In this document: piece by piece, positions 34,803-41,814 of the stretch
Position numbering within the stretch: position 1 is the stretch's first letter
How the letters are laid out: every line of letters begins with the position of its first letter
NCBI GenBank assembly: GCA_964388955.1
Contig: CAYMCO010000004.1
Coordinates: 124,001-188,000, forward strand
From: CAYMCO01 sp964388955
GTDB taxonomy: Bacteria; Chloroflexota; Anaerolineae; Anaerolineales; E44-bin32
Direction: 5' to 3'
DNA length: 64,000 nucleotides
Translations under genes and position numbers: made by a program
The notes under the pieces: generated by a model
The model's input: only the letters and a program-made list of their open reading frames with translations
Database searches by the model: none
Told to the model about the DNA's origin: nothing

Positions 34803-35108
34803 AGCGGGGGAGCGGAGGGGGTGCGCTCCATTTCAGAGGGCAGCCGCATCTGAAGATGGAAGCCGCACCGGCCCTTCGTCATCCTCCGATCTCTGGGCGT
34901 CCCGGCCGCGCAGACCTGCGGTCGTGGTCATCGCTTTCCCTGCCGCGGCCCCTTTTCGCCCCCCTCCCGAAACCCTCCCCCACCACCTTCTCCCCAGTGG
35001 TCCAACAGGTTGGCCGAATTGGGGCAGCTCATTGAAGGTTGGAAAGCGCGAGGAAGAGACCAACGAGTGACATCCCGCCCAGCGAAGCATGACCTCTGTC
35101 CCTGAATT
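34803..35108. other. non-coding stretch between divergent promoters
   Basis: Around 300 bases, rich in C and G runs (CCCCTTTTCGCCCCCCTCCC), separating the phospholipase D promoter from the DtxR operator. Short open frames on both strands lack ribosome sites and look like composition artefacts. I see no repeat or RNA motif. Confidence 0.45.
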
Positions 35109-35124
35109 TTAAGGTGCACCTTAA
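35109..35124. promoter_or_regulatory. DtxR-type operator, perfect palindrome
   Basis: TTAAGGTGCACCTTAA, 16 bases with perfect dyad symmetry, immediately before a TATAGT -10 element (35127-35132). Shape and TTA(A/G)G ends resemble operators of iron- or manganese-dependent DtxR-family repressors. The regulator gene 78 bases downstream is a DtxR homologue, so autoregulation and control of feoB/feoA are likely. Confidence 0.65.
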
Positions 35125-35202
35125 TCTATAGTATTAGGGAGGCCTGAATTCATTTCTGTGACCGCAGGTGTCCAGGAGACAGGCGAAGCACGAGGCAAGC
35201 TT

Positions 35203-35904
35203 ATGGGGCAAGAACCGGGGTACGGCCGCAGCACAGAAATGTACCTCAAGACTATTGCCGAACTGACGGAGCCGGGCGAGTTGGTGGCGATCTCCTCTCT
35301 CGCCGAGCGGATGGATATCTCCCCCGTCTCCGCGACGGAGATGGTCCACCGTATGCAGGAGAAAGGATTGCTGAAACATACGCCCTATCAGGGAGTCGCC
35401 TTGACGACAGCCGGTCGCCGCATCGCCATGGCCACCCTCCGGCGGCACCGCCTTTGGGAGCGATTTCTGGTCGACGCCCTTGGCCTGCCCTGGGAGGAAG
35501 TGCATGAAATCGCCTGCAATCTGGAACACGCCGCTGGAGCGCAGGTCGCTGAAGCGCTGAGCGCTTTTCTCGGTGACCCGGATCGCTGCCCGCACGGCAA
35601 TCCTATTCCCGAAGCAGGCCCCCGCAATACCCCAGCCGCAGAGACACATCTGGACGAGCTAAACGCCGGGGAGGGGGCGATCGTCAGCCGCATCAAACCA
35701 GAATCTTCAGTCGTGCTCCGCAGCCTTGCGCCCTCAGGCATTCGACCTGGATCGCGGATCCGGGTGCGCGCCGTCGGACCCTTGGACGGGCCGCTTGCCA
35801 TCGATACACCCCAAGGCCCTGTCAGCTTGGGCGCCAAGCTCGCGGCCCATGTGCGTATCGAACGCCTGCCAGAGAGAACACGGGCCGAGGTCGGAAAAGA
35901 ATGA
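35203..35904 (+). CDS. DtxR-family metal-dependent regulator with C-terminal FeoA/SH3-like domain
   Basis: 233 residues from ATG 35203 (GAGG eight bases before); a GTG at 35158 is possible. Domain order: winged helix (about residues 1-65; ISSLAERMDISPVSATEMVHRMQEKGLL), metal-binding/dimerisation domain (about 66-130; RRHRLWERFLVDALGLPWEEVHEIACNLEHA, with candidate Cys, Glu and His ligands), and an SH3-like FeoA domain (about 155-225). The His/Cys pattern fits IdeR/DtxR-like iron sensors. It is followed with a four-base overlap (ATGA) by feoB, making it the regulator of ferrous iron uptake. Confidence 0.9.
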   Translation: MGQEPGYGRSTEMYLKTIAELTEPGELVAISSLAERMDISPVSATEMVHRMQEKGLLKHTPYQGVALTTAGRRIAMATLRRHRLWERFLVDALGLPWEEVHEIACNLEHAAGAQVAEALSAFLGDPDRCPHGNPIPEAGPRNTPAAETHLDELNAGEGAIVSRIKPESSVVLRSLAPSGIRPGSRIRVRAVGPLDGPLAIDTPQGPVSLGAKLAAHVRIERLPERTRAEVGKE

Positions 35905-37955
35905 ACTCCTGCCATTCCTCCCCGGGCCACGCCGAATCCACACTCGAGGTGGGATTCCCTGACCGTGGTCGGGCGAAGGCCGACCCATCCCACGCCCGGG
36001 GCCCAGGCGCTATTTCCCCGTTGGAGAGCGCCGGGGCAATCGCGCTGGTCGGTCATCCAAACGTGGGCAAATCGGCCCTGTTCCAACACCTGACCGGATT
36101 GCACGTCACAGTCTCCAATTACCCGGGGACAACAATCGAGGTCATTCACGGTCCCAGCCAGACCCTGGAGGGCGCCGAGATCGTCGACACGCCGGGCGTG
36201 GTGACCCTGCCCTCCAGCACCACAGACGAGCAGGCGACCGTCCGTCTGCTGCTCAGTGGGCCGCTGAAGGCCGTTATTCAGGTGGGGGACGCCAAGAACC
36301 TGCACCGCTCCCTGCTGTTGACCGTCATTCTGGCGGAGATGGAAATCCCTATGGTGCTTGCGCTCAACATGGTGGACGAAGCGCATTCCCGCGGTATCGA
36401 ACTGAACACGGATGCGCTCGTCGCTCGCATTCACGCGCCCGCCGTGAAGACGGTCGCTGTGCGAGGCGAGGGTTTGGAGGATCTTCTTTCGGCCGTCCGC
36501 CAGGCGCCAGCCCCTCATTTACATCTGCAGTATGCGCAGGAGATCGAGGCCGCTGTCGCGGAAATATCCCCGCATTTGCCACCCGCCGGGATCAGCCCCC
36601 GCTCGCTGGCGTTGCTTTGGTTCTCCAATGACCCCGCTGTGGACGATTTTCTGGCTCAGGCCTGTGACCGGACAGGGTATCTACATCTGATTGAGCACCG
36701 AGATAGGCTGCAGTTGGCGTTCGGGGAGCCGCTCTCCCTGGTGATCCAGCGGGCGCGCCTGGATTTCGTGGAGCAACTGGCAGCGGGCGTGGTGCTGGAC
36801 AGCGGTGGGCCCTGGTCCGATTTCTCCTCTCGTCTCGGCCGGCTGGCCACGCATCCTTTTTGGGGCATTCCCATCCTGCTGCTGGTCCTGTTTGGCATGT
36901 ATTGGTTCGTAGGGGTATTTGGAGCAGGAACGCTTGTCGATCTGCTGGAACGGGGGCTCTTCCGGGGGGTGATCAACCCCCCGCTGGTCTCCTGGGTGCA
37001 GAAGACCTCACCACTGCCCATGCTGTCCGACCTGCTGGTGGGAGAATATGGTCTCTGGACTATGGGTATGACCTACGCCGTAGCCTTGATTCTCCCCATC
37101 GTCACCACCTTCTTCCTGGCATTCAGCCTCATGGAGGATTCCGGGTACCTGCCGCGTCTTGCAGCATTTACCAACCGAATGTTCCGATTTATCGGGCTCA
37201 ATGGCAAGGCAGTGCTACCCATGGTGCTCGGGCTGGGCTGTGTGACTATGGCGACCATGACTTCCCGCATTATGGAAACCAAACGCGACCGGCTGATGGT
37301 GATCTTGCTGCTGGCGCTGGCAATACCTTGCTCCGCGCAACTGGGCATCGTCATGGGCATGCTCGCCAGCGTCTCCTTTGTCGCCACGGCGATCTGGGCG
37401 CTGGTCGTTCTGGGTGTACTGCTCGTCATTGGCTGGCTCGCAGCCAGGATTTTGCCTGGCGAGCGCACCTCGCTCCTGCTCGAGTTGCCACCCCTGCGCC
37501 GGCCGGCAATCTCGAACGTGCTGGCGAAGACGACCGCCCGCATCGAATGGTATCTGAAGGAGGTCTTGCCCCTCTTTCTCCTCGGAGCGCTGATCATGTT
37601 CATCATGGACAAGACGGGAGCGCTGGACTGGTTGATCCGCGCCGCGGAGCCCCTGGTCTCAGGATGGCTCGGCCTGCCCGCACAAGCAAGCGCGGCCTTC
37701 ATCCTCGGATTTCTGCGCCGCGATTTCGGAGCCACGGGCCTCTTTGTGATGGAGTCTCAGGGCTTGCTTGACCCCCGTCAAACCCTGGTCGCCATGGTCA
37801 CCATCACCCTGTTCATACCCTGCATCGCCAGCGTGTTGATGATCGCCAAAGAGCGTGGCTGGCGGACCTCGTTGGCGGTGATGGGCTTGGTGATGCCATT
37901 GGCGTTTCTGACCGGCGGATTGCTCAACTTGGCTCTGCTGGGAGTTGGATGGTGA
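35901..37955 (+). CDS. feoB: ferrous iron transporter FeoB
   Basis: 684 residues; ATG 35901 overlaps the dtxR-like stop. N-terminal G domain: G1 GHPNVGKS (about residue 50), G3 DTPG (about 96), G4 NMVD (about 155). Then a helical spacer and two membrane Gate domains: TTFFLAFSLMEDSGYLPRLAAF and MVLGLGCVTMATMTSR in the first, FILGFLRRDFGATGLF and LFIPCIASVLMI in the second, with Cys residues in the usual gate positions. About 40 extra N-terminal residues precede the G domain. It imports Fe(II) at the cytoplasmic membrane. Followed directly by a zinc ribbon and FeoA. Confidence 0.95.
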   Translation: MNSCHSSPGHAESTLEVGFPDRGRAKADPSHARGPGAISPLESAGAIALVGHPNVGKSALFQHLTGLHVTVSNYPGTTIEVIHGPSQTLEGAEIVDTPGVVTLPSSTTDEQATVRLLLSGPLKAVIQVGDAKNLHRSLLLTVILAEMEIPMVLALNMVDEAHSRGIELNTDALVARIHAPAVKTVAVRGEGLEDLLSAVRQAPAPHLHLQYAQEIEAAVAEISPHLPPAGISPRSLALLWFSNDPAVDDFLAQACDRTGYLHLIEHRDRLQLAFGEPLSLVIQRARLDFVEQLAAGVVLDSGGPWSDFSSRLGRLATHPFWGIPILLLVLFGMYWFVGVFGAGTLVDLLERGLFRGVINPPLVSWVQKTSPLPMLSDLLVGEYGLWTMGMTYAVALILPIVTTFFLAFSLMEDSGYLPRLAAFTNRMFRFIGLNGKAVLPMVLGLGCVTMATMTSRIMETKRDRLMVILLLALAIPCSAQLGIVMGMLASVSFVATAIWALVVLGVLLVIGWLAARILPGERTSLLLELPPLRRPAISNVLAKTTARIEWYLKEVLPLFLLGALIMFIMDKTGALDWLIRAAEPLVSGWLGLPAQASAAFILGFLRRDFGATGLFVMESQGLLDPRQTLVAMVTITLFIPCIASVLMIAKERGWRTSLAVMGLVMPLAFLTGGLLNLALLGVGW

Positions 37956-38176
37956 ACAGAACCGTGCAGCTGTTTACATGCCCCCTATGCGGCTATCGCT
38001 TCATCCCCCACACCCAGTTGGGGTGTGCCTCCTGCGTCATTCACAGAGACTGCGGCCTGATCTGCTGCCCAGCCTGCGGATACTCGACCACCGATCCGCG
38101 CGCATCGAAGATCGTCGATTGGATATCCAGCGCGCTCGGAAGAAAGCGCCAGCATGAGAAGACGAAAGGGACATAG
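37949..38176 (+). CDS. small cysteine-rich protein of the feo operon
   Basis: 75 residues from ATG 37949, overlapping feoB by seven bases. Two Cys pairs at each end (CPLCGY near residue 11 and CCPACGY near residue 40) with CASC and C between, a double zinc-ribbon or rubredoxin-like arrangement. Small Cys-rich proteins are often encoded after feoB (FeoC in enterobacteria has a different fold), and similar ribbons occur in other feo operons. A role in FeoB function or iron sensing is likely but unproven. The C-terminal 20 residues are basic. Confidence 0.7.
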   Translation: MVNRTVQLFTCPLCGYRFIPHTQLGCASCVIHRDCGLICCPACGYSTTDPRASKIVDWISSALGRKRQHEKTKGT

Positions 38177-38483
38177 TCAAGGCCGCAGGGGTTTCCTGGG
38201 CGCCTTGATTCGTCCTCGAGGCCCAGGGCGGCGAAAGAGGGGCGGCTGCCAACGAGCCACCCTCACATTGGCCGACATCCCGGCCGGCAGTCGGGTCCAA
38301 GTCCGTGGCTTCCGCCCCATCGACCCGGTTCGGCGCCAGCGCCTGCAAGCCTATGGCCTTTGCCTGGGCCAGCATCTGGAAGTAGTGCAACAATCCCCGG
38401 TCACCATCATCCGCGCCGCGCATACCGAGTTGGCGATGGAGAAGGACCTGGCAAGATCAATCGTGGTGCGGGCAAAGACGTGA
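38154..38483 (+). CDS. feoA: FeoA-like protein with basic N-terminal extension
   Basis: 109 residues from ATG 38154, overlapping the upstream gene by 23 bases. The FeoA/SH3-like domain (about residues 33-108) has LTLADIPAGSRVQVRGF and RQRLQAYGLCLGQHLEVVQ, the standard FeoA blocks. The first 32 residues are very basic (MRRRKGHSQGRR, RPRGPGRRKRGG), an unusual extension for FeoA that may bind nucleic acid or the acidic face of the FeoB G domain. Start of the protein could be internal, but no better-placed codon exists. Completes the dtxR-feoB-ribbon-feoA operon. Confidence 0.82.
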   Translation: MRRRKGHSQGRRGFLGALIRPRGPGRRKRGGCQRATLTLADIPAGSRVQVRGFRPIDPVRRQRLQAYGLCLGQHLEVVQQSPVTIIRAAHTELAMEKDLARSIVVRAKT

Positions 38484-38547
38484 TGCGCAGGGCGCCGGGG
38501 GAGCCGCCTGATGGGACGTCTCCGCACAGGGTTGACCCGGTCGAAGG

Positions 38548-40098
38548 ATGACATCCAAAAAGAGGTTGGAAGCGGTGCTACAGAGGATCACCCGCATACT
38601 CGAGCAGGGCAACCCGCAGAGGAGCCTGCAGACAAAGGTGACACTCTTGATTCTGGGCCCCTCCCTGCTGATCCTGGCGGTCGCGGGCGCGGTGGGATAC
38701 GCGCAATCACGCCACCGAGTGCTGAGGAACATGTCCTTGCTGACATCTCAGACCGCCCAGGTAATCCAAGTGGCCCTGCGTCGAGATATGCTCGCCTCCG
38801 ATTTTGAGAGCATGCAGGAGACGTTGGATATCATCGCCCGGGACAAGCATATCGATAACCTATATCTGCTGGACACGGATGGCCGGGTGGTGTTCGCGCC
38901 CCACAAGGCGAGCGTCGGCGAAGTTTTCAGCAACAAGGAACCTGCTTGCCAGCCCTGCCATTCACTTTCCCCGGCGGAGCGACCGCTGGGAGTGGCTGTG
39001 ACAAATAGCGCGGGCCAGCCGGTGTTCCGCAGCATGCAGCCTATCGAGGTCCAGCCCGAATGCAGCCGCTGCCATGATCCCGATCAGCGCATCATCGGTC
39101 TGCTGTTGACAGATGTGGCCATATCACCTTTCGAATCTGCTATCGCCCAAGAGACCCGTAATTCGCTCCTCTGGTGGGTTGGCACCATCATTCTGATCGT
39201 GATATTGGTCAATCTGGCGATCTCGCGCTTTGTGCTGCGCAGGATCAGCCATCTATCGGCCGCGATCGATCGTTTCGGACAGAATATGGAGCCCCCTTCG
39301 CTCCCCGATTCCCCCATGGATGAGATCGGGAAGCTGAGCGGAGCTTTCGAATCCATGACGGCCCGCATCATCCAGCGAGAGGGTGAGAACAAGGATCTGA
39401 CCGCGGCATTGGGGAGGCGGATGGAAGAGCGGGACAGGCTGCTGAAGCGCCTGATTGAGGCACAGGAACAGGAACGCAAGCGTCTGGCGCGAGAGCTGCA
39501 TGACGACCTCGGTCAAGGGCTGAGCACCGTGGCGCTGAACGTTGAGCTTGTGCAGAGCTCGATGCAGACCGATTCCGAATCCGCCCATCGCCACCTCGCG
39601 AGAATCCATGAGCTGGTCGCCGACGCCACCGAGCGGATGTACGATTTGATTCTCGGGCTTCGGCCCTCCTCCCTGGACGACTTGGGGCTGGTGGCGGCCC
39701 TGCGGGCGCTCGTCGGCCGCACCCTGGAAGCGGCTGGAATAGAGTGCGATTTCAACGTCCCGCAAGGCGACCGGCGATTGCCTCAAGAGGTCGAGATCAC
39801 CCTGTTCCGCATCATTCAAGAGGCGCTCACCAACGTCGTCAAGCACGCGCACGCTGGCCATGTCGAACTCAAGCTCTGCCGGCAGGACGGCCTGTTGATC
39901 ACAGAGATCAACGACAACGGCGTCGGCTTCAATCCCCTGGATCTCGACCGGCCCGGAGCGGCCGAGCGCGGTCTGGGGCTGCTGGGGATGCGCGAACGAG
40001 TGGAGCAATGCCAGGGGACGATCTCCATTTGCAGCCAGCCCGGGCAAGGCACCCATATCATCGTGGAGCTACCGCTGAGGGAGACATGGCATGCGTGA
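38548..40098 (+). CDS. NarX-type histidine kinase with two c-type heme motifs in the sensor domain
   Basis: 516 residues from ATG 38548 (GAAGG site). Helix 1 (about 30-50), an extracytoplasmic region of about 150 residues with two CxxCH motifs, CQPCH (C134-H138) and CSRCH (C172-H176), helix 2 (about 206-228), HAMP (about 230-285), a helix, then HisKA_3 with phosphorylation site RELHDDLGQG (H318) and HATPase_c with ITEINDNGVGFN and GLGLLGMRERV. The cysteines sit in a Cache/PAS-like domain, so covalently bound heme c is expected, perhaps to sense redox state, oxygen or NO. Overlaps the following response regulator by eight bases. Confidence 0.88.
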   Translation: MTSKKRLEAVLQRITRILEQGNPQRSLQTKVTLLILGPSLLILAVAGAVGYAQSRHRVLRNMSLLTSQTAQVIQVALRRDMLASDFESMQETLDIIARDKHIDNLYLLDTDGRVVFAPHKASVGEVFSNKEPACQPCHSLSPAERPLGVAVTNSAGQPVFRSMQPIEVQPECSRCHDPDQRIIGLLLTDVAISPFESAIAQETRNSLLWWVGTIILIVILVNLAISRFVLRRISHLSAAIDRFGQNMEPPSLPDSPMDEIGKLSGAFESMTARIIQREGENKDLTAALGRRMEERDRLLKRLIEAQEQERKRLARELHDDLGQGLSTVALNVELVQSSMQTDSESAHRHLARIHELVADATERMYDLILGLRPSSLDDLGLVAALRALVGRTLEAAGIECDFNVPQGDRRLPQEVEITLFRIIQEALTNVVKHAHAGHVELKLCRQDGLLITEINDNGVGFNPLDLDRPGAAERGLGLLGMRERVEQCQGTISICSQPGQGTHIIVELPLRETWHA

Positions 40099-40732
40099 GC
40101 GTATTCGGGTCCTGATCGCCGACGACCATACGATCTTCCGCTCTGGATTGAACATGCTGCTGTCGAGCCAACCGGATATCGAAGTTGTCGGCGAGGCGAC
40201 GGACGGCGACGAGTCCATCGCCGCCGCGGCCCGCCTGCGGCCCGACGTGATCCTGATGGACATCGGCATGCCCAACCTGAATGGAATAGAGGCCACGCGG
40301 CAGATCCGCGAGCGCGTGCCCGAAGCCGAGGTGTTGGTGCTCACCATGCATCGCTCCGACGAGTACTTCTTCCAGATGCTGGAAGCCGGTGCTTCGGGGT
40401 ACATCCTCAAGGGCGCGGAGACCCAAGAATTGATCAGCGCCGTGCGCACCGTAGCGAAAGGGGAGGTCTTCCTATATCCGTCACTGGCCGGGAAGCTGGT
40501 GAAAGAGTATCTGAAACGAACCAACATCGAGGGAGAGGACTCCCCCTTGTCTGAACGCGAAAGGCAGATCCTCAGGCTCATCGCCGAAGGGTTCACCGGC
40601 AAAGAGATCGCGGACCGCCTGGTGATCAGCCCAAGCACGGTTCACTCCCACCGCACGAACATCATGCACAAATTGGAGCTGAAGAGCCGCCATGAGTTGG
40701 TGCGCTATGCCCGCCAGCGAGGGCTGCTCTAA
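40091..40732 (+). CDS. NarL/FixJ-family response regulator
   Basis: 213 residues from ATG 40091, overlapping the kinase stop by eight bases. Receiver domain residues 1-120: DDH (acidic pair) at 10-12, phospho-Asp in ILMDIGMP (about residue 57), Thr/Ser and Lys (LKGAETQE) in normal places. C-terminal LuxR-type HTH (about 145-210; SERERQILRLIAEGFTGKEIADRL). Cognate regulator for the heme-motif kinase; likely targets are the downstream Act genes and other respiratory promoters. Confidence 0.93.
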   Translation: MRERIRVLIADDHTIFRSGLNMLLSSQPDIEVVGEATDGDESIAAAARLRPDVILMDIGMPNLNGIEATRQIRERVPEAEVLVLTMHRSDEYFFQMLEAGASGYILKGAETQELISAVRTVAKGEVFLYPSLAGKLVKEYLKRTNIEGEDSPLSERERQILRLIAEGFTGKEIADRLVISPSTVHSHRTNIMHKLELKSRHELVRYARQRGLL

Positions 40733-40794
40733 TCTCCCTCTTCTAATCCAGCTCAACCAACCCGCATATTGACCGCGCGCCAAGATGCCTGGCG

Positions 40795-40821
40795 GAAAAC
40801 GCCAACGGCTTTGGCGTTTTC
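40795..40821. terminator. perfect hairpin between response regulator and downstream gene
   Basis: GAAAACGCCAA, loop CGGCT, TTGGCGTTTTC: 11-bp stem. The right arm ends in TTTTC rather than a free T-run, so it may be a weak terminator, an RNA processing signal or an operator. It lies in the 164-base gap between the regulator gene (stop 40732) and the next start (40897). Confidence 0.4.
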
Positions 40822-40896
40822 GGAGGCCCACTTGGCACACACTCCGATTACATCCTCCGGCCACTTCCAATATTCTGGTATGGAGGAAGGCTCACT

Positions 40897-41280
40897 ATGG
40901 TTGGCCGGAAGGTGTTGGTCCTTTGGACCAATCCGCTCTTTCATGAGACCATCCGTGTCCTGCTGCAGCAGGCGGACGTGGAGGTCGTCGGCGCCCTGCG
41001 CCGGCTTTCCCATTGGCAAGAACAGGTCCAGGCCCACCATCCGGATACGGTGATTATCGAGACTGGCGAGGACGAGAGCGCCAGCAACGGAGAGACCCTC
41101 TCCATCCTGCGCTCCGGACCAGCGGTCATCCGGCTCAGCCTTTCGGACAACGAGCTCAGCCTCTACAAACGGCAGCACAGGAGCATCAGCAGCACAGATG
41201 AGTTGATCGAGCTTATTCTGCCGGACGCCGATCAGTCGCCGCCCGAGGAGAGCGAGGCAGATGCCCAAGGAACTACCTGA
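40897..41280 (+). CDS. degenerate receiver-like protein
   Basis: 127 residues from ATG 40897 (GGAGGAAGG upstream). The sequence follows the receiver pattern (KVLVLWTNPLFHETIRVLLQ, EVVGALRRLSHWQEQVQAHH, PDTVIIETGED, RSGPAVIRLSL), but the acidic pair that binds Mg is replaced by Thr-Asn and the phospho-Asp position is Glu within IIETGE. So it is a pseudo-receiver that probably cannot be phosphorylated. The tail (PEESEADAQGTT) is acidic. It overlaps the start of actA by 20 bases, so it is cotranscribed with the Act complex and may regulate or help assemble it. Confidence 0.6.
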   Translation: MVGRKVLVLWTNPLFHETIRVLLQQADVEVVGALRRLSHWQEQVQAHHPDTVIIETGEDESASNGETLSILRSGPAVIRLSLSDNELSLYKRQHRSISSTDELIELILPDADQSPPEESEADAQGTT

Positions 41281-41803
41281 GCGCACCGGGCCGCGCATGC
41301 GTTGGTTTCCGCTAGCCATCGGCGTCCTGCTTGCGGTGTTGTTGGCAGTATTGATCAGCCAGCGCGCCACCCTTTCCTCGCCCGAGCAGCCGATTGATTT
41401 CAGTCACCTGCGTCACAGCCAATCCGGTGTGGAATGCTTGTTCTGCCATCCGAACGCCCTGCGCTCTGACATCGCTGGACTCCCCTCTGTGCAGAAGTGC
41501 GCCGGATGCCATCAGGTGATTGCCACGGATCAGCCGGAAATCAATCGGGTACTCGGATACTGGGAGAATGGGCAGGCCATCCCATGGCGGCCAGTCGTCA
41601 ATTTGGATGATTACGTATTCTTCAGCCACCACGCGCACACCCGGGCCGGGGTCAGCTGCGAGACGTGTCATGGGGATGTCGCTCAAATGGACACCGCCCG
41701 CGAGGTCCTTCACATGGACATGGGCTGGTGTCTCGATTGCCATCTGGAGCAATCGCCCGAGCGGGTCGGCAAACTCGTCGATTGTCTAACCTGTCACGAA
41801 TGA
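41261..41803 (+). CDS. actA: alternative complex III subunit A, pentaheme cytochrome c
   Basis: 180 residues from ATG 41261. One N-terminal helix (about 14-32), then five CxxCH motifs: CLFCH, CAGCH, CETCH, CLDCH and CLTCH, the number expected for ActA. Extra His (FSHLRH, FSHHAH) provide sixth ligands. It is the multiheme electron-exit part of the Act complex, on the outer face, taking electrons from the ActB FeS unit to cytochromes c. Overlaps the pseudo-receiver gene upstream by 20 bases; actB1 follows 11 bases later. Confidence 0.88.
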   Translation: MPKELPERTGPRMRWFPLAIGVLLAVLLAVLISQRATLSSPEQPIDFSHLRHSQSGVECLFCHPNALRSDIAGLPSVQKCAGCHQVIATDQPEINRVLGYWENGQAIPWRPVVNLDDYVFFSHHAHTRAGVSCETCHGDVAQMDTAREVLHMDMGWCLDCHLEQSPERVGKLVDCLTCHE

Positions 41804-41814
41804 GGCATGGGCAT

